Origin: Paenibacillus lentus
Lineage (GTDB): Bacteria; Bacillota; Bacilli; Paenibacillales; Paenibacillaceae
Direction of reading: 5' to 3'
DNA length: 64,000 bases
NCBI RefSeq assembly: GCF_003931855.1
Contig: NZ_CP034248.1
Location: 1,116,001 to 1,180,000, forward strand
Below the pieces are notes generated by a model, which was given only the letters and a program-made list of their open reading frames with translations, made no database searches and had not been told where the DNA came from. This document shows, one piece after another, positions 32,702 to 42,151 of this stretch. Numbering within the stretch: position 1 is the first letter of the stretch; each line of letters starts with the position of its first letter. The translations under genes were made by a program, and so were the position numbers.

Positions 32702-33247
32702 ATGGCAGCTGATCGATCGGTTTTTATTTTGCTTACCAATACCGGGACGCTTTTTACGAAGATCATAAAAGGGTATACGAGAGCGCCATATAACCATGCT
32801 TCGATTTCCTTCAACCGAGAGCTTTCGGAGATGTACAGCTTCGGGAGGAAGAATCCCAACAATCCGCTGAATGGCGGATTCGTGAAGGAGGATATTAAGA
32901 CAGGGACTTTCAGCAAATATCCAAATACAACCTGTGTCATCTATGAGCTTAAGGTATCTGAACGTGAAATCGAGAAAATGAAACGGGTACTCCATATTTT
33001 TATCCGCAGCCACAATAAATATCTATATAACATACTGGGCGTGGTGGGGATCGCATTGAAAGAACCGGTGGAATTTAGCAATTCCTACTTTTGCTCGCAA
33101 TTCGTTGCGGAAATTCTGGACAGGTCTGGCATTAAGCTGTGGAACAAGCTGCCGGCTCTTGTGACGCCGGATGATTTTCGGCAGAGCGACCGGCTTCATT
33201 TAATCTATGAAGGAAAGTTAAGTGAGTATGAGCCAGAACAGCTATGA
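32702..33247 (+). CDS. YiiX/YebB-like permuted papain-fold protein
   Basis: 181 residues. His32 in APYNHASISF and Cys131 in YFCSQFVAEIL are placed as in permuted NlpC/P60 (YiiX/YaeF C92) enzymes, where His precedes Cys. The family includes amidases, deamidases and lipid-acting thiol hydrolases. No signal peptide, so it should be cytoplasmic. The ATG follows GATAAGGGG by about 8 bases. It is divergent from the CdsA-like gene, which could hint at a lipid substrate, but that is only context. A terminator follows the gene. Confidence 0.75.
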   Translation: MAADRSVFILLTNTGTLFTKIIKGYTRAPYNHASISFNRELSEMYSFGRKNPNNPLNGGFVKEDIKTGTFSKYPNTTCVIYELKVSEREIEKMKRVLHIFIRSHNKYLYNILGVVGIALKEPVEFSNSYFCSQFVAEILDRSGIKLWNKLPALVTPDDFRQSDRLHLIYEGKLSEYEPEQL

Positions 33248-33294
33248 GGAACAATGATTATTGTCCTTACGATTGAGATACTCTTGACAGCTTT

Positions 33295-33324
33295 AAGGCT
33301 CCCTTTTGGGGGCCTTATTATTTT
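33295..33324 (+). terminator. Terminator after the papain-fold gene
   Basis: AAGGCTCCC (33295-33303) pairs with GGGGGCCTT (33308-33316, one G-U), then ATTATTTT. Confidence 0.7.
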
Positions 33325-33527
33325 AGGTAAGATACAGAGTGTAATACTCACTGCCAAGCCTGTTTCTGCAAGGAAGCCGGAGAAGAGTCGATCCCCCGAC
33401 AATATAATGTGCTGTTTATACGTGCATGGTTTGTCGAATCAAGGTAAACTGTAAATCTAGGTGTTTAAATAAAGAAGAGTGGATTCGTAAAAAACTGCAT
33501 AGATGGATCACTGGAAGGAGTCAAGAA

Positions 33528-34895
33528 ATGTCTCAGGAGAGGACACAAGCAAACGAACAAGAGCAGGGGGCACTTCAAAAGAAGCTAATGCCTCGACATA
33601 TCACTTTTATGGCTATGGGCGGGGTTATTGGTACAGGAATATTTAAAGGAAGCTATGAAACGATCAGCATTGCCGGGCCGGGAATCGTAATTTCATACGT
33701 GTTGGCGGGCTTGCTGCTGCTTATTGTCATGGCCGCCCTTGCGGAGATGGCCATGGTGTATCCGAATCGCAATATGAAGGATTTTATTCGGGAGGCGTTC
33801 GGCGAACGTCTGTCTTTTATTATCGGATGGCTGTATTGCTTTATGTGGCTGACCGTGTGCGTAATCGAGGTGCTTGCGGCGGGCAGCTTCTTGCAATACT
33901 GGCTCCCGGATGCGCCGCTATGGCTGTTGACCTTGGGCTGTGCGGTAATCGTACTGGGGATAAATATGCTGAGCGTTAGCGGCTTTGGAGAAGCGGAGTT
34001 TTGGCTGGCGGGCATCAAAATTGGCATGATTATTATTTTTATCGTGCTGGGCGTCTTGATCCTGTCTGGCGTATGGGCTGTAGAGGGGACGAGCGGGCTG
34101 CATAATTTGGTGGATTACGGCGGCTTCCTGCCGAACGGCTGGATGGCAATCATTGCTGCATTGTTGGTGGTGATGTTCTCTTACGGCGGGTCGGAGCTGA
34201 TCGGTCTTACCTTGACGGAAACGAAGGATGTAGACAAGGTATTGCCGAAGGTCGTGAAGAGCTTTATTTTGCGGGTCATTCTATTCTATACGCTGCCGAT
34301 TCTGATCATTTGCAGCTTGATTCCTTGGAATCAATTGAATAGCGAGAGCAGTCCCTTTGTTCAGGTGCTTGCCAGCACGGGGCTTGCGGGATCGGCGCAT
34401 GTAATGAATTTTATTCTGGTGACTGCGGTATTGTCTGCGGCGAACTCCGGGATTTACGGTGCTACGCGCATGCTGTATTCGATGGCTGCGAGCGGAGAAG
34501 CATCGGCCTACCTTGGCCGCACAACGAAACGGGGAGTACCCATGAACAGTCTCAAGCTGTGTGCGGTGGTATTAATCGGGGGCGCCGTACTAGCCTACCT
34601 TTTTCAAGATGGGTTATTCCGCTTTTTGATGGCGGTGCCGGGGTTTGTCGTGCTGCTGGTCTGGATTTGTATCTGTCTGTCTCAGCTCAAGCTGCGACGC
34701 AGCTACCCGGTACAGCCGAGCTTTCGGGTGTGGGGCTTCCCTTATATTACGATTTTGGCGACAGTGAGTCTGACGGTGATTGCTATACTGTTCCTTTTTG
34801 ATCGTCAAAATGTGCTGAGTATCGGGGCCTGTCTGGTGTTCTTGCTATTCCTGTATCTTTGGTCGTTGGTCAAATTTAAGAACACCCGGCGGTAG
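33528..34895 (+). CDS. Amino-acid permease (APC superfamily)
   Basis: 455 residues from ATG 33528 (AAGGAG 8 bases upstream), with twelve membrane segments. The first reads MAMGGVIGTGIFKGSYETI, the unwound substrate-binding helix of APC transporters, and EMAMVYPN, then FSYGGSELIGLTLTE with the family's SYGG(S/T)E motif, follow. This fits the AAT group (GabP, LysP, ProY-like) which imports amino acids with protons. Specificity cannot be read. The 204-base leader has no T-box features. A terminator follows after 66 bases. Confidence 0.9.
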   Translation: MSQERTQANEQEQGALQKKLMPRHITFMAMGGVIGTGIFKGSYETISIAGPGIVISYVLAGLLLLIVMAALAEMAMVYPNRNMKDFIREAFGERLSFIIGWLYCFMWLTVCVIEVLAAGSFLQYWLPDAPLWLLTLGCAVIVLGINMLSVSGFGEAEFWLAGIKIGMIIIFIVLGVLILSGVWAVEGTSGLHNLVDYGGFLPNGWMAIIAALLVVMFSYGGSELIGLTLTETKDVDKVLPKVVKSFILRVILFYTLPILIICSLIPWNQLNSESSPFVQVLASTGLAGSAHVMNFILVTAVLSAANSGIYGATRMLYSMAASGEASAYLGRTTKRGVPMNSLKLCAVVLIGGAVLAYLFQDGLFRFLMAVPGFVVLLVWICICLSQLKLRRSYPVQPSFRVWGFPYITILATVSLTVIAILFLFDRQNVLSIGACLVFLLFLYLWSLVKFKNTRR

Positions 34896-34960
34896 TTGTA
34901 GAAATATGAATCTTTATTAGGTCGATTCTTTTCGCGAGGGAGAATAGAAGGCAAATTGAT

Positions 34961-34997
34961 GACCGTTCTTCGGGTAAACTGGAGAACGGTCTTTTTT
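34961..34997 (+). terminator. Terminator after the permease
   Basis: GACCGTTCT (34961-34969) pairs with AGAACGGTC (34983-34991), then T6. Confidence 0.85.
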
Positions 34998-35077
34998 GCG
35001 GTAAAAAACGATTGACCAATATTTAAAAAGGAAATATCATGTGGGCTAAATCGAAATAAGGAGGAGGACATGAACGC

Positions 35078-36703
35078 ATGAACATGGAACAGCAGGGCAG
35101 TATAGCCGTTAACCAGCTTGGTTATCGTAATAAAGATGCGAAAATTGCCAGGATTGCAGGAGAGGGGAACCGCCGCTTCCGGCTTGTGAATCATGTAAGC
35201 GGTGAGGAGGTTTGGCAGGGTCAGACGCTGTCTGCGTTCGAAGATGCAGCTAGTGGTATTATGGTGAGTTGGGGCGACTTTTCCGCTTGGGAACAGCCGG
35301 GTACATATCGGATTGAGGACGAAGACGGGCAGAGCTCTTATCCGTTTATGATCTCAGATGTCGTGTATGAGGAAGCTCATCAGGCGTTATTGAAAGCGTT
35401 CTATTACTTTCGCTGTGGAGTGGAGCTGGAAGAGGAATACGCTGGCCCATGGAAGCATGCGCCATGTCACCTCACACCTGCTCTCGTCTATGGAGAGGAG
35501 CCGCGGAGAATCGACGCTAAGGGAGGGTGGCATGATGCCGGGGATTACGGGAAATATGTAGCACCTGGTGCCAAGGCGGTAGCCGATTTGCTGTTGGCCT
35601 ATGAGTGTTATCCGACAGCTTTTGCCGAGCCCTTGCCATTGCCGGAAAGCGATGGAGTTATGCCGGATGTGCTACACGAATGCCGCTATGAGCTGGAATG
35701 GATGCTTCGCATGCAGGATAGCGAGACAGGTGGCGTATTCCACAAACTGACGACATTGCAGTTCCCTGGCCCCGACGTAATGCCAGAGGAGGATCATGCC
35801 GAGCTGTACATTACGCCTGTTTCGGCGACTGCAACGGGATGCTTTGCCGGCGTTATGGCTATGGCCGCGCGGGTCTACGCTGCTTATGATGCATCCTTCG
35901 CTGCAGCATGTCTACAGGCAGCGGAACGGGCCTGGGCATGGCTGGAGCTTCATCCTGATTACCCGGGATTCCGCAACCCGCCGGAAATATCCACCGGGGA
36001 GTATGGTGATGAGCAGGATATGGATGAGCGCTATTGGGCAGCCGCCGAATTGTACCGCACTACTGGAGAGAGCCGCTATCACCAGGCGTTCCAGCAATTC
36101 GCCAGACAAGAAGCCTTTGATAAATACGAGCTGGGTTGGGCCGATATGGGCGGATACGGGACGATCTCTTACTTGATGTCCGAGCAGGAGCAGGACCCTG
36201 AGCTGGCTGTACGTTTACAAGCTGGCTTGCAGCAGCGTGCCGCTGAGCTTGCAGCGGTTAGTAGCCGAGACGGATTTGGCATATCGTTGAAGCCGGAGCA
36301 ATATATTTGGGGCAGCAACATGCTGGTGATGAATCATGCGATGCTGCTGCTAATCGCTGACCGGCTGTCGGGCTCCCCAGCATTTGAGCGCCATGCGCTC
36401 GAGCACATTCATTATTTATTGGGTGCTAATGTGATGGGCATAAGTTATGTCACCGGGCTTGGCACTCGTTCGATTCTGTATCCGCATCATCGCCCCTCGG
36501 AAGGTGACGGAGTGGAAGCGCCAGTTCCCGGCTTGGTCTCGGGAGGCCCGAACTATGGCAAGCAAGATGATTATGCCCGCGAGCATCTGGCAGGAAGGGC
36601 TCCTGCCGCCTCTTTTGCCGATGTCATGGAGAGCTATGCTACCAATGAAGTTACAATTTATTGGAATTCACCCGCCGTATTCGTGCTATCACATTTTATA
36701 TAA
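35078..36703 (+). CDS. Glycoside hydrolase family 9 enzyme, no signal peptide
   Basis: 541 residues. Residues about 8-95 form the Ig-like CelD_N domain (AVNQLGYRNKDAKIARI), followed by the (alpha/alpha)6 catalytic domain. GGWHDAGDYGKY (149-160) contains the Asp pair that positions the water in GH9, GTRSILYPHHRPS holds the conserved His region, and Glu524 in ATNEVTIYWN is the proton donor. Most GH9 enzymes are secreted endoglucanases; this one begins directly with the Ig domain and has no export signal, so it probably cleaves imported oligosaccharides (for instance as exo-glucosaminidase or beta-glucosidase-type GH9). GAGGAGG is 10 bases before the ATG. Confidence 0.88.
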   Translation: MNMEQQGSIAVNQLGYRNKDAKIARIAGEGNRRFRLVNHVSGEEVWQGQTLSAFEDAASGIMVSWGDFSAWEQPGTYRIEDEDGQSSYPFMISDVVYEEAHQALLKAFYYFRCGVELEEEYAGPWKHAPCHLTPALVYGEEPRRIDAKGGWHDAGDYGKYVAPGAKAVADLLLAYECYPTAFAEPLPLPESDGVMPDVLHECRYELEWMLRMQDSETGGVFHKLTTLQFPGPDVMPEEDHAELYITPVSATATGCFAGVMAMAARVYAAYDASFAAACLQAAERAWAWLELHPDYPGFRNPPEISTGEYGDEQDMDERYWAAAELYRTTGESRYHQAFQQFARQEAFDKYELGWADMGGYGTISYLMSEQEQDPELAVRLQAGLQQRAAELAAVSSRDGFGISLKPEQYIWGSNMLVMNHAMLLLIADRLSGSPAFERHALEHIHYLLGANVMGISYVTGLGTRSILYPHHRPSEGDGVEAPVPGLVSGGPNYGKQDDYAREHLAGRAPAASFADVMESYATNEVTIYWNSPAVFVLSHFI

Positions 36704-36708
36704 ATTAA

Positions 36709-36728
36709 GACCACCCTTGAGGGTGGTC
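36709..36728 (+). terminator. Hairpin after the GH9 gene
   Basis: Perfect GACCACCC/GGGTGGTC stem with loop TTGA, 5 bases after the stop. Only TATAATG follows, so termination may be weak. Confidence 0.5.
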
Positions 36729-36775
36729 TATAATGATTGTTCTGTTTAGGCATTAACCAATGAGAGGTTCATCGA

Positions 36776-38122
36776 TTATCGCAAGTTCACGATATCTAAA
36801 TTTTGCTCTTTTAGAAACTCAATGATTTGCGGCAGCGCATCTAGTGTGGCTTGGGACTCGTGGAGCAGGATAATTGATCCATTAACGTTTGTCTTTGCAA
36901 CAGAGTTGTAGATTTTCTGAGCATCTCTGCTCTCCCAATCCTTAGTATCTACATCCCACAGTACCATCTTGTGGTTAAGTTCGCGGATTACATCAATGAC
37001 GGAATCATCCTTGGCGCCATAAGGGGGCCGGAAGAGAACAACCGGTTCCCCAATGAGCTTCTCAATAAGCTCGTTGGGATGCATAATTTCATACTTCTGC
37101 TTGACATCAGATAGCTTGGTGAGTTCAAGATGATTCATACCATGGCTGCCGATTGCGTACCCGTTGGATTTCACGTATTGAACGGATTCCGGGTACTTAT
37201 TTAAGTTTTTTCCTACAAAAAAGAATGTGCCCCCCGCCTGGTGTTCTTTCAAAATGTCGGCGATCTTCTCGGTATATTTAGAGGGCCCGTCGTCGAATGT
37301 TAGAGCTACCTTGCCCTTGGGAAGACTATAGGTAATTAAATCATCTAATTCGGTAAACGGTAATTCAGGCAGAATAGGATCAACAGACTCCATAGCATCA
37401 ATGGTCCCCATATCCTCGAGATTTTCCAGATGCTCAGCTTTTTCGTCAAACTCCTTAGGCTTGTATAGAGGGACACTTGGCTCATTATTCAAGACGGTAT
37501 TGAATTGTGCATTGACGGTTACTGCTCTATGCCCGGCTACATACCCACCGATATTTCGGTTCATCTCGCTTTCGATGATCGTCACGCCCGTATTTTCGCT
37601 GCTGGCTGCTTTATAAATGAAAGTAGGCATTGAGGAGCCGAACAGGATCATGAAAACGAGGCTCAGCACGCCGATTGCTGACCAGGTTAATTTGTCATTG
37701 AGCTTATTGACCTTTACTGAATGCCTTACTAGGGACACACGGGGTGTCAAAGACTTAGGCAAGGGGGATTGAACTTGAATTTGGCTAAGTGGTTCATTGT
37801 TTTTCAGGGATTTTAATCCGCTTACATAGGTCTCGGAACAGGAGAAATAGATTCTCTCACTTTGATCGCGGTAGGTTTTGGTTAGGTAGCTTACGTACTG
37901 ATTCTGTGCAGAGTTCCACGAGCTGTTGAAGGATAATCTGTACTTATAGATTCCTTCAGGATCAATGATGGCCTGCAGGTTCTTTGCCGTCCAGTCATCT
38001 ACATTCCATAGCAGCTCAGTTTCTTGATCTGAGATCAGTTTGATCCGCAAATACGATTGATTTGAATCTCTATGAACAGAATGAAGCTCTAATAGCTTCA
38101 CTTGATAGACTTGCACAGACAT
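36776..38122 (-). CDS. Membrane-anchored polysaccharide deacetylase (CE4)
   Basis: 448 residues. Residues 1-145 form an unknown cytoplasmic domain (QLLxNVDDW, SWNSAQNQYVSYL). A single membrane segment lies at about 148-168, and the C-terminal 180 residues are a NodB-type deacetylase outside the cell: TFDDGP at 275-280 with the catalytic base and metal Asp, SHGMNH with both metal His, RPPYG, DVDTKDW and ILLHES. The enzyme removes N-acetyl groups from peptidoglycan or a secondary polymer. The start follows a GGAGA 5 bases away. A coiled-coil protein gene precedes it by 43 bases and a shared promoter lies at 39023-39050, so the two form an operon. Confidence 0.85.
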   Translation of the reverse strand: MSVQVYQVKLLELHSVHRDSNQSYLRIKLISDQETELLWNVDDWTAKNLQAIIDPEGIYKYRLSFNSSWNSAQNQYVSYLTKTYRDQSERIYFSCSETYVSGLKSLKNNEPLSQIQVQSPLPKSLTPRVSLVRHSVKVNKLNDKLTWSAIGVLSLVFMILFGSSMPTFIYKAASSENTGVTIIESEMNRNIGGYVAGHRAVTVNAQFNTVLNNEPSVPLYKPKEFDEKAEHLENLEDMGTIDAMESVDPILPELPFTELDDLITYSLPKGKVALTFDDGPSKYTEKIADILKEHQAGGTFFFVGKNLNKYPESVQYVKSNGYAIGSHGMNHLELTKLSDVKQKYEIMHPNELIEKLIGEPVVLFRPPYGAKDDSVIDVIRELNHKMVLWDVDTKDWESRDAQKIYNSVAKTNVNGSIILLHESQATLDALPQIIEFLKEQNLDIVNLR

Positions 38123-38165
38123 AGTTATCTCCTTTCTCTAGTAGTGACTAGAGAGCAGGTAGTGA

Positions 38166-38897
38166 TTATTCGGAATTAGTAGCTTTTGAGGAGAAGGAGA
38201 AAGACATCCGTTCGGTAAAATCGTTGATCGTTTGCATTAACTCCGCTTTTTCCGCTAGAACTTTTGCGCATTGAGCCTCAAGCTTCTGATTTTCTGCTTC
38301 TAGTTCTCTAATTTTTTCTTCTAGTTCTCTAATATTTAGCATGTTTTGATATTGGATATCCGCTGACTCTTCCTTGAGCAGATTATATTTATTGATTTCT
38401 TTCTCCAGTTGACTGGATACCTTTTCAAAGTCATGATTTGCTGTGCTCTGATATTCTTTATAATCCTCGAGAAGCTGGTCATAACCCATCTGTTTGTTGG
38501 TGAGACTCGTTTCCAGGGCACGAATTTCCTTATTTTTATCCTGAATGGACTGTTCCTTTTTCACTAGGTCATACTTTAAGCGACTGATCGTTTCATTCGC
38601 CGTCACTAGCTGCTGTTCGTAGTCATTATTTTTGTATAATATCAATTGTCGTTCATTGAGCATGTTCTCAAGAGAAATCACTAAATCCATAGATACTTTA
38701 TCTAGGTTCTCTTTAGATAATATGTACTTCTTGCTAGAGCTTTCCGATGGACTGGGTACTTCCTTATTACTAGCGGTACTTCCAACTAGTTCTAGAGGTT
38801 CTTCTTCCCCTTCTTTGGCAGCTTGAACAGGTTCATTTTGATTTGATAGAACGCCTTTTAACCAACCTATTGACTTATTTTTAGTATCCCTAGCCAT
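38166..38897 (-). CDS. Coiled-coil protein in an operon with the deacetylase
   Basis: 243 residues from ATG 38897 (AGGAGA 8 bases upstream); a longer frame to 39011 lacks a ribosome site and covers the leader. Residues about 65-230 are predicted coiled coil with heptads rich in Leu, Glu and Lys (ELEEKIRELEAENQKLEAQ in parts). The first 60 residues are polar and low complexity. No membrane segment. Because the next gene is a membrane-bound deacetylase with a cytoplasmic domain, this protein may scaffold or position it; that is inference from context only. Confidence 0.65.
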   Translation of the reverse strand: MARDTKNKSIGWLKGVLSNQNEPVQAAKEGEEEPLELVGSTASNKEVPSPSESSSKKYILSKENLDKVSMDLVISLENMLNERQLILYKNNDYEQQLVTANETISRLKYDLVKKEQSIQDKNKEIRALETSLTNKQMGYDQLLEDYKEYQSTANHDFEKVSSQLEKEINKYNLLKEESADIQYQNMLNIRELEEKIRELEAENQKLEAQCAKVLAEKAELMQTINDFTERMSFSFSSKATNSE

Positions 38898-39022
38898 AGT
38901 TTCGTCTCCTAAAATAAAATAGTCTTTAACATTCCTAAATGTGAAAATATGAAAAACAATACTAAAGTAGCAGTTAAGTGTAAAAATAAGTGGTCCTTTA
39001 AAAAACAACACTACCTAATGAC

Positions 39023-39050
39023 ATTGTATAATTATGTGGAATAATGTCAA
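39023..39050 (-). promoter_or_regulatory. Promoter of the coiled-coil/deacetylase operon
   Basis: On the minus strand TTGACA (39050-39045), 16-base spacer, TACAAT (39028-39023). The boxes fall inside the inverted repeat TGACATT (39019-39025)/AATGTCA (39043-39049), a possible operator. Confidence 0.6.
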
Positions 39051-39090
39051 TATAATGCCAATGCGATAGTTCTTATATCCTATACAACAA

Positions 39091-39134
39091 TTGAATGGGT
39101 TGGAATTTAGGGGATAAAAATCCAACCCATTCAA
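39091..39134 (+). repeat. 44-base inverted repeat A (14-16-14)
   Basis: Perfect 14-base arms TTGAATGGGTTGGA and TCCAACCCATTCAA around a 16-base loop. No T run on either strand, so not an ordinary terminator. Confidence 0.75.
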
Positions 39135-39219
39135 CCTCTAATTGGTAAATGGGTTAATGCCAAAAACACCTCTATGTCAATCGTCAGTCATCAAATTTGC
39201 CAATAGGAGAAGACTATGC

Positions 39220-39263
39220 CACTATATAAGGCAGAAAGGAGTTCCTATATGCCTTATATAGTG
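39220..39263 (+). repeat. 44-base inverted repeat B (14-16-14)
   Basis: Perfect 14-base arms CACTATATAAGGCA and TGCCTTATATAGTG with a 16-base loop that contains the self-complementary AGGAGTTCCT. Same total geometry as repeat A, but another sequence. It ends 38 bases before the PhnA/YjdM start. Confidence 0.75.
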
Positions 39264-39300
39264 AATCCGTAAATGATAATGAATGGAGGACGTGGGAAAT

Positions 39301-39636
39301 ATGTCATTGCCTAATTGCCCGAAATGTAGTTCAGAATATACATATGAAGATAGAGATTTGTTGGTATGCCCGGAATGCGGCCATGAATGGTCAGCAAGCG
39401 GAGGTGCCGAGGAAGAGGAGGGCAGAGTCGTGAAGGATGCCAATGGTAATATCCTGAAAGATGGCGATTCTGTTACTGTCATCAAAGATTTGAAGGTGAA
39501 AGGAAGCTCATCGGTGATCAAAATCGGCACGAAGGTGAAGAACATCCGGCTCGTTGAAGGAGATCATGATATCGATTGCAAAATTGATGGGTTCGGAGCA
39601 ATGAAGCTGAAGTCGGAGTTTGTGAAGAAAATTTAA
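39301..39636 (+). CDS. Zinc-ribbon PhnA/YjdM-family protein
   Basis: 111 residues from ATG 39301 (GGAGG 10 bases upstream; an in-frame ATG at 39283 precedes that site). Cys6, Cys9, Cys23 and Cys26 (CPKC and CPEC) form an N-terminal zinc ribbon. The C-terminal 70 residues ([20 protein letters not shown] and [21 protein letters not shown]) are the small beta domain of YjdM, once called PhnA. Despite the old name, it is not required for phosphonate breakdown; its role is unknown. It stands alone, after two long hairpins and before a terminator. Confidence 0.92.
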   Translation: MSLPNCPKCSSEYTYEDRDLLVCPECGHEWSASGGAEEEEGRVVKDANGNILKDGDSVTVIKDLKVKGSSSVIKIGTKVKNIRLVEGDHDIDCKIDGFGAMKLKSEFVKKI

Positions 39637-39643
39637 TTTCAGA

Positions 39644-39687
39644 AGGCAGTTCCTACACGAAATCAGGTGCGGGGCTGTCTTTTTTTT
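39644..39687 (+). terminator. Terminator after the PhnA/YjdM gene
   Basis: AGGCAGTTCC (39644-39653) pairs with GGGGCTGTCT (39671-39680), with G-U pairs, then T7. Confidence 0.7.
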
Positions 39688-39745
39688 CAGAAAAAAACAG
39701 ATAATTCATGGATCAAGAACATTGCGTGAACTTCCCCTTATCCGT

Positions 39746-39773
39746 TAAGTCTTAGTAAACAAAACGACGATAA
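39746..39773 (+). promoter_or_regulatory. Sigma-D-like promoter of the chemoreceptor
   Basis: TAAG (39746-39749), 16-base spacer, GACGATAA (39766-39773), close to the motility sigma consensus TAAA-N14-16-GCCGATAA. The start codon is 43 bases downstream. Confidence 0.5.
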
Positions 39774-39816
39774 ATAAAGTAGACAGCATTGTGATTACAT
39801 AAGAGGGGGAAGTCCA

Positions 39817-41928
39817 GTGAAGAGGCAGCTAAATCCATTTTCAATCATTGTTTCTAAATTAAGGTATAACATGAAATTCATTGTAGTTAGTTTATTGTTT
39901 TTGATTCCCATAGTTATTTTGCTATATGGATTTATATCAGAGAATATGGCTAAATTGAAGGAAAACAGGAATGACCATTATGGGATTGAGCGGGTTAATG
40001 AAGTAATGCCGCTCATGCTGCAGGTGCAGCAGCACCGAGGGCTAATGAACGGTTATCTGAATGGGAACACATCAGTTGGAGCGGACATCCAATCCCGTCA
40101 GGCTGATATTGCGGATACTATAGCTAGGCTGAATCAACTTCTGGAAGCTTCAACAACTCCAGATAGCGTAGGAAAATGGCAGGAAATCCTTGAAGATTGG
40201 GAGGCGCTGCGAACAACCGCTGAAACGTTGGAGCCCGGGGTTAACTTTCAACAGCATACTGAGCTTATTGAGAAGATCAGACAGCTGATGATGAGCATCT
40301 CCGATGAGACGGGGTTATCCTTGTCTAATGATATTAGTACTTATTATATGATGAATATGCTGGTCAATGAGCTTCCCCAGCTGATAGAGAATTCTGCGGT
40401 GATTCGCGGCCTGGGGAACGGCGCGCTCTCTTCAGGGCAGTTGGACGATGAGACTAGAATCCAACTGCTGTTGGCCGAGGCGCAGACATATTCTGCGGTG
40501 GTAAGCTTGGAGAAATCGTTAGCTAATGTGATCCGCGAGACCGATCTGCTTAATGAGCAATTGGTCGTCAAGGCGGAGGCTGCCGTGAAATCCATTAAAA
40601 GTTACCTTAGCGTTTTGGAACTGGATATTTTGAATGCGAAATCTTTTATATTGAAGCCAGAGGAGTTTTTTGATTTTGGCACAGCGACAATAGAGATCGC
40701 CGATGAACTGTACGGCTTATCGTACAGTGAGATGAATCGTCTGTTGGATCAGCAAAGAAGCAGGCTTCAGACCTACAATGCTGTGGTGATGACCACTACG
40801 GCGGCTATTCTAGTATTGGTTATTCTGTTCTATGGTGCATTCTATCGCAATGTGATTGATACGGTAGGAGCGTTGAAAATAAGAGCCGAGGAAATGGCGT
40901 CAGGGGACTTCTCCAAGGATATTCAGGTCAATACAAAGGACGAGCTGAGCGATGTAAGCCAGGCGATGATTTTGATGCAGCAGGATATGAATCGGATCTT
41001 TGGACACAATCAGGAGATTTCTGAACGTACGGCAGCTTCGTCGGAAGAATTGATGGCAATATCCCAGGAGTCTACCCAAGCTATGCAGCAAATTGCGGCA
41101 TCTGTGCAGGATGTATCGGAAGGCACGGAATTGCAGCGGCGAACGATCGGCGAAGTTTCCACGGCGATGGGCGAGATGGCGATTGGGGTATCCCGTATTG
41201 CAGAGGCTGCCTCTGAAGTGTCGGATGTTGCGATAAGAACAAATGAGAGTGCCTTGCACGGTGAAGAGCAGCTTACCGAGACGGTTGAGCAGATGAAGAG
41301 TATTAAGCAAACTCAAGAGCAATCAGCTGAGGTCATTACCAAGTTGGATGAGCATTCCGCCCAGATCGGTAAAATCATTCAAGCGGTTGTGGATATCGCT
41401 CAGCAGACCAAGCTGCTATCTCTAAATGCGAATATTGAAGCTGCCCGAGCCGGGGAAGCTGGACGGGGCTTTAGCGTCGTCGCCCAGGAGATCGGCAAGC
41501 TGGCGGAAGAAACGACGCAATCTGGGCAGGCTATATCCGGTCTCCTCAATGACATCCGGGTACTAGTCGAAGAGGCAGTTGCATCTATGCTGGAAATGCA
41601 GCAAGAGACGGATCAAGGCATAATAACAATCGATAAATCTAAGCTGATGATCGACCACATCCTGGAGAATATTAGAATCGTGAGTGAACAAATTCAGGAG
41701 GTGTCTGCCTCGGCCGAAGAGCTATCCGCAGAAATGGAGGAGGTAACCGCATCTATTGCGGAAGTAGCTCTCATTTCTGAGAAAACATCTGGCGAAGCCG
41801 AAACGATGGCGGCGGCAGCTGAGGAGCAGCTAGCATCCATGGAGGAAATTGAGGCGTCATCAGCAGAGCTACGCGACATGTCACAGCAGCTTCAAGAGGA
41901 CTTAAGTAAATTTAAACTAAAAGCTTGA
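39817..41928 (+). CDS. Methyl-accepting chemotaxis protein
   Basis: 703 residues from GTG 39817 with AGAGGGGG upstream. A membrane segment lies at about 20-42 ([19 protein letters not shown]), then a large extracellular helical sensor with a nitrate/nitrite-sensing-like region ([17 protein letters not shown]), a second segment near 325-347, a HAMP domain, and the long signalling coiled coil whose tip reads [32 protein letters not shown] in shorter pieces ([13 protein letters not shown]). It would signal to CheA via CheW and control flagellar rotation. The QQHRGLMNG motif is typical of NIT-type sensors. No che genes adjoin. A sigma-D-like promoter fits motility control. Confidence 0.95.
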   Translation: MKRQLNPFSIIVSKLRYNMKFIVVSLLFLIPIVILLYGFISENMAKLKENRNDHYGIERVNEVMPLMLQVQQHRGLMNGYLNGNTSVGADIQSRQADIADTIARLNQLLEASTTPDSVGKWQEILEDWEALRTTAETLEPGVNFQQHTELIEKIRQLMMSISDETGLSLSNDISTYYMMNMLVNELPQLIENSAVIRGLGNGALSSGQLDDETRIQLLLAEAQTYSAVVSLEKSLANVIRETDLLNEQLVVKAEAAVKSIKSYLSVLELDILNAKSFILKPEEFFDFGTATIEIADELYGLSYSEMNRLLDQQRSRLQTYNAVVMTTTAAILVLVILFYGAFYRNVIDTVGALKIRAEEMASGDFSKDIQVNTKDELSDVSQAMILMQQDMNRIFGHNQEISERTAASSEELMAISQESTQAMQQIAASVQDVSEGTELQRRTIGEVSTAMGEMAIGVSRIAEAASEVSDVAIRTNESALHGEEQLTETVEQMKSIKQTQEQSAEVITKLDEHSAQIGKIIQAVVDIAQQTKLLSLNANIEAARAGEAGRGFSVVAQEIGKLAEETTQSGQAISGLLNDIRVLVEEAVASMLEMQQETDQGIITIDKSKLMIDHILENIRIVSEQIQEVSASAEELSAEMEEVTASIAEVALISEKTSGEAETMAAAAEEQLASMEEIEASSAELRDMSQQLQEDLSKFKLKA

Positions 41929-41942
41929 CCTACGTTAATTTT

Positions 41943-41990
41943 AAAGAGGACAAGATAACTCCTTCAATGGAAGGAATCTTGTTCTTTTTT
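41943..41990 (+). terminator. Terminator after the chemoreceptor
   Basis: ACAAGAT and ATCTTGT arms with an inner TCCTTC-AATG-GAAGGA hairpin, then CTTTTTT. Confidence 0.8.
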
Positions 41991-42151
41991 GTATGGCTAA
42001 GGAAAGGATTGACCGGCAAGGAAATGCATTGTCGTTAACTCCTTACTTTTAATTTATAGTAGAATATTAACGTTCATAGAAAAATGATAATTAATTATAT
42101 TGCATATGAAGATTGGTGGCTAGCTTAAATGAGCTTGGAGGAGAATGAGTG

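Noticed and set aside
33325..33527. Possible T-box leader before the amino-acid permease
   Set aside because: No AGGGTGGNACCGCG block and no antiterminator/terminator pair directly before the gene.
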